NCBI GenBank assembly: GCA_002431965.1
Contig: DJEW01000016.1
Coordinates: 300-64,299 of the forward strand
Source of the DNA: Clostridiales bacterium UBA5888
GTDB taxonomy: Bacteria > Bacillota > Clostridia > Oscillospirales > Oscillospiraceae
DNA length: 64,000 nt
Direction of reading: 5' to 3'
In this document: piece by piece, positions 1-8,248 of the stretch
How the letters are laid out: the number at the start of each line of letters is the position of its first letter
Numbering within the stretch: the stretch's first letter is position 1
Translations under genes and position numbers: made by a program
Notes under the pieces: generated by a model
Databases searched by the model: none
The model's input: the letters and a program-made list of their open reading frames with translations, nothing else
What the model was told of the DNA's origin: nothing

Positions 1-160
1 GCGTCCTGCGGAGCTTCATTCCCGGTCAGCAGAAGAAAACTGCCTGACCGAGAATGTTTCGTCACTTCGTTCCGTCAAGGTGGCTACACCCCCTTGCGCC
101 GCTAAAGCGGCTATCCCCTGTGGACTTGCCGTCCGCAAACGGTTTTGACAAACCGTTCGC
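1..160. repeat. Cluster of three inverted repeats in accessory DNA
   Basis: Three hairpin-forming repeats lie close together: CGGTCAG at 23-29 with CTGACCG at 44-50, GCCGC with GCGGC around 99-112, and AACGGTTT at 138-145 with AAACCGTT at 150-157. No convincing gene is seen here. The stretch resembles the non-coding border of a mobile or integrated element upstream of the small membrane protein gene, but no att site or transposase is visible. Confidence 0.4.
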
Positions 161-200
161 CGCCAGCAAGTTTGAAAGTAAACAAATCGGGATTTATGGA

Positions 201-230
201 GGAGCATATGGACTGGGAGCATATGGACTG
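201..230 (+). repeat. 15-bp tandem duplication of a ribosome-binding site plus start codon
   Basis: The 15 bases at 201-215 are repeated exactly at 216-230. Each copy carries GGAG followed by an in-frame ATG (208 and 223). The duplication keeps the reading frame, so the protein can begin with either of two start codons five codons apart. Confidence 0.85.
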
Positions 231-657
231 GTTAAATATATTCGGACTGATAATGATTGCAGTCATTATGATACCCAATATTATTTTTGCAATTAGATGC
301 AAAGAGGGCTTTGAAAACAAATGGAGCAATAAATTTATTGAGGTTGCAGAACAGATAGGGAGGTTTGGCTGCTTTGGTTTTATGATAATTAACATTCCTG
401 GAACATGGTTCGGGTGGTGGTCTGACGAAGCATTTGCCATATACCTTATTGTGGATACAATATTAGTAGTGTTGTATTGTGCAATTTGGATAATTTGCTT
501 TAATAAGAGTAGCATATTCAGAGCACTGGCGCTATCTGTTATTCCTTCAGTTTTGTTCTTGTTTAGTGGAATTATGAGTCGGTCAATTCTTTTGCTTTTC
601 GCAGCAATATTGTTTGCACCAAGCCATATTCTGCTTTCGTATAAAAACGCAAAATGA
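223..657 (+). CDS. Small multi-pass membrane protein, unknown function
   Basis: A protein of 144 residues from the ATG at 223. Earlier in-frame ATGs at 208 and 196 are possible because the start region is duplicated. I chose 223 because the following residues (MDWLNIFGL) are how I recall related proteins in gut clostridia beginning. Four or five hydrophobic segments are visible: about residues 5-23, 45-65, 73-95, 100-115 and 120-138. The motif IPGTWFGWW near residue 60 stands out. No catalytic signature is visible. The gene is clearly AT-richer than the core genes after 986 and sits among mobile-element debris, which suggests horizontal transfer. Function is unknown. Confidence 0.7.
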   Translation: MDWLNIFGLIMIAVIMIPNIIFAIRCKEGFENKWSNKFIEVAEQIGRFGCFGFMIINIPGTWFGWWSDEAFAIYLIVDTILVVLYCAIWIICFNKSSIFRALALSVIPSVLFLFSGIMSRSILLLFAAILFAPSHILLSYKNAK

Positions 658-792
658 TATTGGTTAAATTCCAGTTTGTCTAACTGAACACAAAAACCGA
701 ATACTGAAAATCAGACCGTTTACCCGCGCCGTGTGCGCACAAAGTCAGCGGTCTTTTTTATCCCCAAAATCAAAAAAAGGAGGTCAATCACA

Positions 793-864
793 ATGGCAAA
801 GCCGAAAACCCTTGTCCAATGCGGTCGAACCGCCGTGTACAGGTCAGTGCGCACGGTGGTGTGA
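793..864 (+). pseudogene. Truncated ORF start (23 codons) with strong ribosome-binding site
   Basis: AAAGGAGG at 777-784 precedes ATG at 793. The frame then runs only 23 codons (MAKPKTLVQC...) to TGA at 862. The distal part of this frame coincides with the conserved tail of a group II intron, so it is unlikely to be a natural protein. My reading is that the 5' end of a mobile-element gene was fused by deletion to an intron remnant. A real small protein cannot be excluded. Confidence 0.4.
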
Positions 865-896
865 GAGGTCGGCTCTCTGATAGGAGGGTCTCCTAC
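821..896 (+). ncRNA. 3' remnant of a group II intron (domains V and VI)
   Basis: ACCGCCGTG at 829-837 can pair with CACGGTGGT at 852-860 with one G-U pair, leaving a CG bulge and a short upper stem as in domain V. It is followed by GTGTGAGAGGTCGGC and a second small hairpin (873-878 with 883-888) ending CCTAC at 892-896. This order matches the 3' ends of clostridial group II introns as I know them. No reverse transcriptase ORF or 5' intron end lies in the window, so only a remnant is present. The last intron base would be C896. Confidence 0.6.
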
Positions 897-927
897 AATC
901 ATAAAACAGTTATTTTTATGATTAGGC

Positions 928-956
928 TTTATTTTTTTTATATAACGTGGTAGAAT
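928..956 (+). promoter_or_regulatory. Candidate sigma-A promoter for asp23 operon
   Basis: TTTATT at 928-933 and TAGAAT at 951-956 are separated by 17 bp. The -35 box is poor. The promoter lies directly downstream of the intron remnant and about 30 bp before the asp23 start. Confidence 0.45.
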
Positions 957-985
957 ACTCTGACATCATCTGAGGAGGATACATC

Positions 986-1348
986 ATGGGTGAAAACTAT
1001 ATTACCTGCCAGGAAGCCAACGGCAGCATAAATATTTCCGAGGAAGTCATTTCTGCGCTTGTCAGGGCGGCAGTGACGCAGGTGGAAGGCGTTGCGGGGC
1101 TGTCAAACACCTCTGGTGCGGAGCTTGTGGAGCTTATCGGTATCAAGACGCTCTCCAAGGGGGTGAAGGTGCAGTTTGACGATGGAAAAATCATTGTCGA
1201 TGCTATCATCACCGTGTCCTATGGGCACAACATCGTCGATGTTGCAAAGAACGTTCAGGACGAGGTCATGAGCGTTATACTCTCCGCAACGGGCATGGAC
1301 AAGGCAGAGGTCAATGTTCATGTTTCCGGCGTGGCTTTCGACAAATAA
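986..1348 (+). CDS. Asp23/Gls24 family envelope stress response protein
   Basis: The 120-residue product matches the Asp23/Gls24 (DUF322) family throughout. Typical features are the GSINISEEVISALVRAAVTQVEGV opening pattern, a central V-x-V-x-F stretch and a C-terminal V-x-V-x-V-x-G. Family members are cytoplasmic proteins held near the membrane by partners and linked to cell-envelope stress, though their biochemical role is unclear. GAGGAGG lies about 7 bases before ATG 986. In many clostridia this gene directly precedes nusB, as here (19 bp gap), so the two are probably co-transcribed. Confidence 0.9.
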   Translation: MGENYITCQEANGSINISEEVISALVRAAVTQVEGVAGLSNTSGAELVELIGIKTLSKGVKVQFDDGKIIVDAIITVSYGHNIVDVAKNVQDEVMSVILSATGMDKAEVNVHVSGVAFDK

Positions 1349-1367
1349 AGCGCGGGGGATCTTGGGA

Positions 1368-1871
1368 ATGACGAGGAGCACAGCAAGAGAGATAGCCATA
1401 CAGCTTGGGTTTGCCGCAGCAAACGCAGGCATTGCCACGCAGGAGCTTATTGACGGCTTCTTTGATGAGGCGCATTACGCCACACTTGGCGCAGAGGATG
1501 AGCTTTACAGCGAATATCCTGACAAAAAGCAGATGGACTACATTATCCGTCTGACACAGCTCATGCACGATCATCGCGGTGAGGCGGACGGCTACATAGA
1601 GCGTTACGCCATGGGCTGGCGTCCGGAGCGTATCTCCAAGACTGCGCTTGCGGTGCTGCGCTGCGCCATATGCGAGATACTTTATATGGATGATGTTCCG
1701 GCTGCTGCCGCAATAAATGAGGCTGTCGAGCTGGACAAAGGCTATGATGAACCTGACGTTGTGTCATTTGTCAACGGCGTGCTGGGCGGCTTTATGCGTG
1801 GGGAGTTTCCAATAGAGCCTGCCGAGGATGAGCCGGATGCCGGCACCGGAACGGCGGAGACCGAGGCGTGA
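1368..1871 (+). CDS. nusB: Transcription antitermination factor NusB
   Basis: A 167-residue all-alpha NusB-type protein. The N-terminal STAREIAIQLGFAA helix corresponds to the usual arginine-rich RNA-binding start, and the C-terminal half carries the family pattern (SKTALAVLRCAICEILY, then INEAVELDKGY). NusB binds boxA RNA with NusE (S10) and supports rRNA antitermination. I start at ATG 1368, because an upstream extension in frame lies inside asp23. The C-terminal 20 residues are acidic and alanine-rich and look like a disordered extension. The gene overlaps or abuts xseA, forming a tight operon. Confidence 0.9.
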   Translation: MTRSTAREIAIQLGFAAANAGIATQELIDGFFDEAHYATLGAEDELYSEYPDKKQMDYIIRLTQLMHDHRGEADGYIERYAMGWRPERISKTALAVLRCAICEILYMDDVPAAAAINEAVELDKGYDEPDVVSFVNGVLGGFMRGEFPIEPAEDEPDAGTGTAETEA

Positions 1872-1873
1872 GC

Positions 1874-3079
1874 ATGGAACGCCAGACACTTTCCGTCAGT
1901 CAGCTCAACAACAGAATAAAAGGGCTTATCGACGGAGACCCGGAGCTCAGCGAGGTCTGCGTTCGGGGAGAACTGTCCAATTACAAAATATATCCTTCCG
2001 GGCATCATTATTTCACACTCAAGGACGCTGAAAGCAGCATCCGCTGCGTCATGTTCAAAAGCAGCGCCGTCAAGCTGCGTTTTCGCCCTGAGAGCGGTAT
2101 GGGTGTGACGGCATTCGGGCGCGTGAGCGTATATTCGCGCGACGGTGCGTATCAGCTCTACTGCAGCGCGCTCATGCCGGAGGGAACAGGCGATTTGCAG
2201 GTTGCGTTTGAACAGCTCAAGCGAAAGCTGGATGAAGAGGGGCTTTTTGCGCGCGAGCATAAAAAACCGCTTCCGCGCTTCCCGGAACGCATCGCAATTA
2301 TAACATCATCAGCGGGGGCGGCGGTGCATGACATGATACGCATTCTCTCTCACCGCTGGCCGCTGACAAAGGTGATTTTGCTGCCGGTGCGCGTACAGGG
2401 TGCGGAAGCCCCGCCGGAGATCGTTGGCGCAATACGCTACGCCAATGAGTTCAATGTCGCAGACCTCATAATCACGGGACGCGGCGGGGGATCTATCGAG
2501 GATCTGTGGGCGTTCAATGATGAGCGCGTCGCCCGCGCTATCTACGCATCCGAGATCCCGGTCATCTCTGCCGTCGGACACGAGCCGGATGTAACAATAT
2601 CTGACTATGTGGCCGATGCGCGCGCATCCACACCGTCGAACGCAGCGGAGATCGCCGTGCCTGACGCTGCCGAATTTGCGGACGCTCTGCGTTCGTACGA
2701 GATACGCTCGTCCCAGGCAATGGTCAAAAAGCTTGCCGCTCTGCGCGCAAGGCTGGATGGTATCAGCACAAAGCGCGTTATGCGCGACCCTTCTGCCGCC
2801 ATAGACGATCGGCGCATCCTGCTTGACCGCTGCCGTGACCGCCTTATCGGCGCACAGGAGCATATAAATGCGGAGAAACGGCATGAGTATATCCGCCTGA
2901 CTGCAGCACTCGACGCGATGAGCCCTCTCAAGGTGCTCTCACGCGGCTATGCAATTGTAAGCGGTGCGTCAGGTGATGTTATAAAAAGTATAAATGCCAT
3001 TGATAAAGGGGACACGGTCTCCGTCAGGTTTTCTGACGGCACGGCTGACTGCGAGGTCGCCAATGTGAGACCGATGTAA
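1874..3079 (+). CDS. xseA: Exodeoxyribonuclease VII large subunit
   Basis: A protein of about 401 residues with the XseA architecture: an N-terminal OB-fold (roughly 1-100, with LSNYKIYPSGHHYFTLKD), then the catalytic domain with GRGGGSIEDLWAFND and SAVGHEPDVTISDYVAD, then a helical C-terminus. With XseB it forms a bidirectional single-strand exonuclease giving short acid-soluble oligonucleotides. A GTG at 1868 overlaps the nusB stop, but ATG 1874 has the better-spaced GAGG. xseB follows after 20 bp. Confidence 0.95.
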   Translation: MERQTLSVSQLNNRIKGLIDGDPELSEVCVRGELSNYKIYPSGHHYFTLKDAESSIRCVMFKSSAVKLRFRPESGMGVTAFGRVSVYSRDGAYQLYCSALMPEGTGDLQVAFEQLKRKLDEEGLFAREHKKPLPRFPERIAIITSSAGAAVHDMIRILSHRWPLTKVILLPVRVQGAEAPPEIVGAIRYANEFNVADLIITGRGGGSIEDLWAFNDERVARAIYASEIPVISAVGHEPDVTISDYVADARASTPSNAAEIAVPDAAEFADALRSYEIRSSQAMVKKLAALRARLDGISTKRVMRDPSAAIDDRRILLDRCRDRLIGAQEHINAEKRHEYIRLTAALDAMSPLKVLSRGYAIVSGASGDVIKSINAIDKGDTVSVRFSDGTADCEVANVRPM

Positions 3080-3099
3080 ATAGAAACGGAGGAGAGCGA

Positions 3100-3336
3100 A
3101 TGGCGGCAAAAAAGCTGAGCTTTGAGGAGGCTGTTGCAAGGCTTGACGAGATAGTGAAGCACCTTGAAAACGGCGATCTCCCTCTCAGTGAATCGCTGAC
3201 GATGTTCGAAGAGGGGACAAAGCTGATCGCTGAATGCACAAGGCTTCTTGACGAGGCCGAGCAGAAGGTTGTAAAGCTCAAGAAAGGAGCGGACAGGGCG
3301 CCCATTGAGCTGCCCTTTGAGGATAACGAGCAATGA
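3100..3336 (+). CDS. xseB: Exodeoxyribonuclease VII small subunit
   Basis: A 78-residue helical protein with the XseB signature: LSFEEAVARLDEIVKHLENGDLPL then SL-x-x-FEEG. It binds the helical stalk of XseA in several copies. GGAGGAG lies upstream of ATG 3100. The last codons overlap the ispA start (3333) by 4 bases, implying translational coupling. Confidence 0.95.
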   Translation: MAAKKLSFEEAVARLDEIVKHLENGDLPLSESLTMFEEGTKLIAECTRLLDEAEQKVVKLKKGADRAPIELPFEDNEQ

Positions 3337-4202
3337 ATGACAGTGAATACAGAGCGCTTATTGATGCCGAGCTTGAAAAAAAGTTTGCCGGATGCGACAG
3401 CATGCCGCAGGCCGGGCTTTACGAAGCGATGCGGTATAGTCTCCTTGCGGGCGGAAAGCGCATACGCCCGATGCTGACGCTTGAATTCTGCCGGATAAGC
3501 GGCGGCGACATTTCATCGGCGATGCCGGTGGCGTGCGCTGTTGAAATGCTGCATACGTACAGTCTCATACACGATGATCTTCCTTGCATGGACAATGACG
3601 ATCTGCGCCGCGGCAGACCCACCAACCACAAGGTTTACGGCGAGTGCGTGGCGACGCTTGCCGGTGATGCGCTGCAGGCGGAGGCCTTCCATACAATATT
3701 ATCCTGCCCACTCCCGGCGGAGCGCAGAGCAGCCTGTGCGGAGATACTCTCCGGTGCGGTCGGCGCGGATGGTATGTGCGGCGGGCAGTATCTTGATATG
3801 CTTGGTGAAGGGCGCGCTCTCACAGATCAGGAGCTTACCGAGATCAACAGCCGCAAGACCGGAGCGCTTCTTGTCGCGGCATGCCAGATGGGCGTTGCCG
3901 CCGCCGGCGGCACAGTTGCGCAGCTTGATGCGGCAGGGCATTTCGGCGCTGCGCTGGGGCTTGCGTTTCAGATACGCGACGATATGCTTGACGTTCTCAG
4001 CAGCACGGAGGAGCTTGGAAAGCCGATAGGCTCGGATGCGCATGAGCATAAGAACACGTATATGGCGCTCATGGGCGAAAAGGGCTGCCGCGAAACGGTT
4101 GAACGGCTGACGGAGTTTGCAAAGGGCATTCTTTCCGAAGCCTTTGAGGACACGGAATTCCTCTGCGCGCTGGCTGACGCGCTGGCGACGAGAAAAAAAT
4201 AA
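3333..4202 (+). CDS. ispA: Farnesyl/geranyl diphosphate synthase (polyprenyl synthetase)
   Basis: A 289-residue short-chain trans-prenyltransferase. The first aspartate-rich motif is DDLPCMD near residue 82, with the four-residue spacing of bacterial FPP synthases. The second, QIRDDMLD, lies near residue 214. GGKRIRP near residue 39 binds isopentenyl diphosphate. The enzyme condenses IPP and DMAPP to C15 (or C20) diphosphate for undecaprenyl and quinone-type lipids. It is coupled to xseB and directly upstream of dxs, so precursor synthesis and elongation are in one operon. Confidence 0.93.
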   Translation: MNDSEYRALIDAELEKKFAGCDSMPQAGLYEAMRYSLLAGGKRIRPMLTLEFCRISGGDISSAMPVACAVEMLHTYSLIHDDLPCMDNDDLRRGRPTNHKVYGECVATLAGDALQAEAFHTILSCPLPAERRAACAEILSGAVGADGMCGGQYLDMLGEGRALTDQELTEINSRKTGALLVAACQMGVAAAGGTVAQLDAAGHFGAALGLAFQIRDDMLDVLSSTEELGKPIGSDAHEHKNTYMALMGEKGCRETVERLTEFAKGILSEAFEDTEFLCALADALATRKK

Positions 4203-4223
4203 AAGCTTTCAGGTGCAGGGATT

Positions 4224-6077
4224 TTGAGTATTATAGAGAGAATAAACTCCACTGAGGATATAAAAAAGCTGAGCGAGAGCGAGCTGAACACGCTTTGTGC
4301 CGAAATCAGGGAGTTTCTGATAAAAAATGTTGCGCAAACCGGCGGGCATCTCGCCTCGAATCTGGGTACGGTCGAGCTGACGGTTGCGCTCCACAGGGTT
4401 TATGACACAAGGGTCGATCGCATCGTTTTTGATGTCGGTCATCAGAGCTATACGCATAAAATAATCACCGGACGCAGGGATGAATTTCCAACACTGCGCC
4501 AGCACGGAGGGCTTTCCGGCTTTCCAAAGCCTTACGAGAGCGATGACGACGCTTTCATCACCGGGCACGCTTCCACGTCCGTATCCGTTGCAACGGGCAT
4601 GGCACGCGCACGTGCGTTCACAGGCAAGAAGTATGAGGTTGCCGCGGTAATCGGCGACGGAGCAATGACCGGCGGGCTTGCGTATGAGGGGTTGGAGGAT
4701 GCCGCATCCTGCGGCGAGCCTATAGTTATCATTCTTAACGACAACAACATGTCCATCGGCGAAAATGTCGGAGGTATGTCGCGCCTTCTCGGCGCTATGC
4801 GCTATAAGCCGGCGTACATCAGCTTCAAGCGCTGGTACAGGGCTGAATTTAAAAAGCTTCCGGCGCTGTACACGCTCAACCATCGCGTGAAGGAGTGGTT
4901 CAAGTCGTGGCTTCTTCCGGATAATACATTCAGCCAGATGGGCTTTGAATATCTCGGTCCTGTTGACGGGCATAATGTGCAGGCATTGGAGTCTGCAATC
5001 AGGCTGGCAAAGGATATGGAGCAGCCGGTCATCGTCCATGTGCTCACGAAAAAGGGCAAAGGCTGCTTTTATGCGGAGGATCACCCGGATAAATACCATG
5101 GCGTGGGACCTTTCGACCCGGAGACTGGTGTCGTCAATGAGTGCGGCGCAACATTTTCAGACCGCTTTGGTGATGATATGTGTGAGTTTGCCGCACGTGA
5201 TGCCCGCCTCTGCGCAATCACAGCCGCAATGTGCTCCGGCACAGGTCTGAGCGGTTACGCCAGGGAGTTTCCCAAGCACTTTATTGACATCGGCATTGCC
5301 GAGGGACACGCTGCGGCGATGGCGGCGGGTATGGCAAAGCAGGGGGCGCTGCCGGTTTTTGCGGTCTATTCAAGCTTTTTGCAGCGCGCTTATGATATGC
5401 TCATCCATGATGTGGCGCTCCAGCGTCTGCATGTGGTTTTTGCCATTGACAGGGCAGGGCTTGTCGGCAACGACGGCGAGACCCATCACGGCGTTTTCGA
5501 TGTCAGTTATCTTTCCACGGTTCCGGGCATGACTGTCATGTGCCCTGCAAGCTTTCAGGAGCTTCATGATATGCTTGAAGCCGCGATTTTTGATGAGGCC
5601 GGTCCTGTCGCGGTGCGTTATCCGCGCGGCGGCGAGGGCGAATATCGCGCCTCTCATGTCGAGCACGAGACTGTGCTGCGCGAAGGAAATGACATTACCA
5701 TCGTATGCTACGGCACAATGGTGAATAATGCGCTTCAATGCGCGCGTATTCTTGAAAAGAGCGGTGTGAGCGCCGAAGTCATAAAAATCGGTATCATAAA
5801 ACCGAATGAGTTTGAGAGCACGCTTGATTCGCTGAAAAAGACAGGCAGACTCATCATCCCGGAAGAGAGCTGCGCTCCCGGCTGTGTGGGCGAGCAGATA
5901 TTGGCGCTCTGTGCGCAGCAGGGGATCGAACTGCGCGCGGCGCAGCTTATAAATCTGGGCGACGGCGTGATACCGCAGGGCAGCGTAGCGGAGCTCAGGC
6001 GCGATTATGGTCTTGACGCTCAGAGTATTGCCGACGCGGCATTACGAATCTGCAAAGCGGAGTGTTGTTTGCAATGA
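4224..6077 (+). CDS. dxs: 1-deoxy-D-xylulose-5-phosphate synthase
   Basis: A 617-residue TPP enzyme for the first step of the MEP pathway (pyruvate plus glyceraldehyde-3-phosphate). The TPP-binding GDGAMTGGLAYEGL lies near residue 150, followed by NDNNMSIGENVGG. The transketolase-like central domain has DIGIAEGHA and DRAGLVGNDGETHHGVFD, and a transketolase C-domain follows. The start is TTG 4224, preceded by AGGTGCAGGG. No in-frame ATG fits the conserved N-terminus. The stop overlaps the tlyA start (ATGA at 6074-6077). Confidence 0.95.
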   Translation: MSIIERINSTEDIKKLSESELNTLCAEIREFLIKNVAQTGGHLASNLGTVELTVALHRVYDTRVDRIVFDVGHQSYTHKIITGRRDEFPTLRQHGGLSGFPKPYESDDDAFITGHASTSVSVATGMARARAFTGKKYEVAAVIGDGAMTGGLAYEGLEDAASCGEPIVIILNDNNMSIGENVGGMSRLLGAMRYKPAYISFKRWYRAEFKKLPALYTLNHRVKEWFKSWLLPDNTFSQMGFEYLGPVDGHNVQALESAIRLAKDMEQPVIVHVLTKKGKGCFYAEDHPDKYHGVGPFDPETGVVNECGATFSDRFGDDMCEFAARDARLCAITAAMCSGTGLSGYAREFPKHFIDIGIAEGHAAAMAAGMAKQGALPVFAVYSSFLQRAYDMLIHDVALQRLHVVFAIDRAGLVGNDGETHHGVFDVSYLSTVPGMTVMCPASFQELHDMLEAAIFDEAGPVAVRYPRGGEGEYRASHVEHETVLREGNDITIVCYGTMVNNALQCARILEKSGVSAEVIKIGIIKPNEFESTLDSLKKTGRLIIPEESCAPGCVGEQILALCAQQGIELRAAQLINLGDGVIPQGSVAELRRDYGLDAQSIADAALRICKAECCLQ

Positions 6078-6868
6078 AAAAGCTCAGGCTTGATCAGCTT
6101 GTGTTCGACCTCGGGCTCACAGAGAGCCGCGAGCGTGCGAAAACCACGATAATGAGCGGCGTCGTCTTCGTCAACGGACAGCGTGCCGACAAGCCCGGCA
6201 TGGCTGTCTCCCCAGACGTAAAGGTGGAGATCCACGGCGAGACATTGCCGTTTGTCAGCCGCGGCGGATATAAGCTCGACAAGGCGCTGCGCGTGTTCCC
6301 GGTTGATCCTGCCGGGAAGGTCTGCATCGACTGCGGCGCATCAACCGGCGGGTTTACCGATGTGCTGCTCCAGCATGGTGCGGCAAAGGTATATGCCGTC
6401 GACGTCGGCTACGGTCAGCTTGCGTGGAAGCTTCGACAGGATGAGCGTGTTGTGAATATGGAGCGCACAAACCTGCGCTATGTAACAAAGGAGCAGATAC
6501 CCGAGGCGCTCGACCTTGCGGTGATGGATGTGTCGTTCATCTCCATAAAGCTGGTGCTTCCTGCTGTAAAGCAGCTTTTAAAAGACGGGGCGGATGTGAT
6601 CTGCCTTATAAAGCCCCAGTTTGAAGCCGGGCGTGAGGAAGTCGGCAAGAAGGGCGTTGTGCGTGACCTCAAGGTTCATGAGGATGTCGTGCGCGGCATA
6701 CTTGACTTTGCACCCACGATAGGTCTGAGTGCTGTCGGACTGGATTTTTCACCGATAAAGGGCCCCGAGGGCAATATTGAGTATATTTGCCACATGAAAA
6801 ATGCGGCTGTGCCGCCCGGAGAGATCGATGTGCCGGCAGTCGTCGCTGCGTCGCACGAGGCGCTGTAA
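6074..6868 (+). CDS. tlyA: TlyA-family rRNA 2'-O-methyltransferase
   Basis: A 264-residue protein with an N-terminal S4 RNA-binding domain (about 1-65, RLDQLVFDLGLTESRERAK) and an FtsJ-like Rossmann methyltransferase whose SAM motif is DCGASTGGFTDVLL near residue 87. TlyA/YqxC enzymes methylate cytidine 2'-OH in 23S and in some species 16S rRNA. In clostridia the gene usually sits between dxs and nadK, as here. ATG 6074 overlaps the dxs stop by four bases. Confidence 0.92.
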   Translation: MKKLRLDQLVFDLGLTESRERAKTTIMSGVVFVNGQRADKPGMAVSPDVKVEIHGETLPFVSRGGYKLDKALRVFPVDPAGKVCIDCGASTGGFTDVLLQHGAAKVYAVDVGYGQLAWKLRQDERVVNMERTNLRYVTKEQIPEALDLAVMDVSFISIKLVLPAVKQLLKDGADVICLIKPQFEAGREEVGKKGVVRDLKVHEDVVRGILDFAPTIGLSAVGLDFSPIKGPEGNIEYICHMKNAAVPPGEIDVPAVVAASHEAL

Positions 6869-6891
6869 CGCAAAAAATGAGGTGTACGGAT

Positions 6892-7737
6892 ATGATTGCA
6901 GTTTGTCCGAATCCGTTTCGTGATATTGGTATGCGCATCACTCAAGAGACAGTGCTAATGCTGAATGAGTCAGGGCATGAGACTGCCGTGTGCCCGATAT
7001 TCGCCGAGGACGAGCCGGGCATAATCCCGGATGGCATAAAAACGCACAAGCTTGCTGATGTAGCGGGAAAATGCTCGCTTATCATTGTCATTGGCGGAGA
7101 CGGAACGATATTGTCCGCGGCGCGGACACTGCACGATTATTCCGTGCCCATACTCGGCATAAACCTCGGCACAAAGGGGTTTATGACGGAGCTTGAGCCG
7201 GAGGATCTGCCGCTTGTCGTCAGAGCGGCTGAAGGCAATATGCCAGTGAGCCGGCGGATGAAACTTGATGTGTCGCTCCTGCGCGGCGGAGAAACGGTGT
7301 ACTCCGACTGTGCGCTCAATGATGCGGTTATTCACGGCTATGGCGACTGCATTAAACTAACCGCCATGTGCGACGGGGATACCATCACGGCGTTTTCAGG
7401 CGACGGCATCGTCCTTGCAACGCCGACTGGTTCGACGGGGTATTCCATGTCTGCCGGCGGTCCCATAGTCGAGCCTGATGCAGAAAACCTGATTATTACT
7501 CCGATATGCGCGCATGTTATGGGTTCGCGTTCATTTGTGCTTGATCCGGTGCGCACAGTATCAGTGAAAACAGAGAAGCTGCACGGCAGACGTGCTTATC
7601 TCTCGGTTGACGGCAATCCGGTCTATGACCTTGCCAATGACGACATCATCACAGTCAGGCGCTCTGCAATGTACACCGCAATGGTGAATATGGGGTGCAA
7701 GAGTTTTTATGACATCGCTTACGAAAAACTGACATAA
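6892..7737 (+). CDS. nadK: NAD(+)/NADH kinase
   Basis: A 281-residue NAD kinase making NADP+. The family motifs are present: GGDGTILSAARTLH near residue 64, NLGTKGF near 88, and the NAD-binding PTGSTGYSMSAGGPI near residue 180. ATG 6892 is preceded by GAGGTG at a good distance. Longer in-frame extensions run into tlyA and are less likely. The gene lies in the dxs-tlyA-nadK-argR-recN order common in Firmicutes. Confidence 0.93.
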   Translation: MIAVCPNPFRDIGMRITQETVLMLNESGHETAVCPIFAEDEPGIIPDGIKTHKLADVAGKCSLIIVIGGDGTILSAARTLHDYSVPILGINLGTKGFMTELEPEDLPLVVRAAEGNMPVSRRMKLDVSLLRGGETVYSDCALNDAVIHGYGDCIKLTAMCDGDTITAFSGDGIVLATPTGSTGYSMSAGGPIVEPDAENLIITPICAHVMGSRSFVLDPVRTVSVKTEKLHGRRAYLSVDGNPVYDLANDDIITVRRSAMYTAMVNMGCKSFYDIAYEKLT

Positions 7738-7761
7738 ATTATATTTTCAGGAGGACTCGCA

Positions 7762-8211
7762 ATGAAGCACGGCCGTCAGAGCGTAATTCTCGACATTATC
7801 TCGCAAAAGGATATTGAAACGCAGGCGCAGCTTATGGAGGCGCTGGCAGAGCGCGGAATAAAGAGCACACAGGCGACGCTTTCCCGCGATATAAAGGATA
7901 TGCGCCTTGTCAAGGAGCTCGGTCCGCATGGCGGCTACCGTTATGTAGCCCCGAGCACGCAGGAGAAAGACGATCTCAGCCCACGGCTCAAGACGATCTT
8001 CCGCGAGAGTCTGGTCTCTTATGACGTCGCGCAGAATATTATCGTCATAAAAACGCTTCCGGGGCTTGCCTCGGCGTGCTGCTCCGCAATCGACAATATG
8101 GCGGTCGAAGGCGTCGTCGGCACACTTGCAGGGGATGACACCGCGTTTATCGCCATGCGCGACAATGAGGTTGCGCACCGGTTCTTCCACGAGATAGAGC
8201 TGTTGTTTTAA
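7762..8211 (+). CDS. argR: Arginine repressor ArgR
   Basis: A 149-residue ArgR/AhrC homologue. The N-terminal winged helix-turn-helix contains KSTQATLSRDIKDMRLVKE near residues 35-53. The C-terminal domain carries GLASACCSAIDNM and GTLAGDDTAFIAMRD, the arginine-binding and hexamerisation core. It senses L-arginine and controls arginine biosynthesis and catabolism. AGGAGG precedes ATG 7762. Its place before recN is a conserved clostridial arrangement and need not mean a functional link. Confidence 0.94.
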   Translation: MKHGRQSVILDIISQKDIETQAQLMEALAERGIKSTQATLSRDIKDMRLVKELGPHGGYRYVAPSTQEKDDLSPRLKTIFRESLVSYDVAQNIIVIKTLPGLASACCSAIDNMAVEGVVGTLAGDDTAFIAMRDNEVAHRFFHEIELLF

Positions 8212-8248
8212 CACCGGGATTCCCGGAGGGGACATGGGGTAATGCCGT

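Larger units (their letters stand above)
661..985. other. 325-bp gap between membrane protein and asp23
   Basis: It contains the truncated ORF (793-864), the group II intron remnant (821-896) and the asp23 promoter (928-956). Positions 661-776 show no gene and no clear terminator. A GC-rich patch around 725-760 may be further mobile-element debris. Confidence 0.6.
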
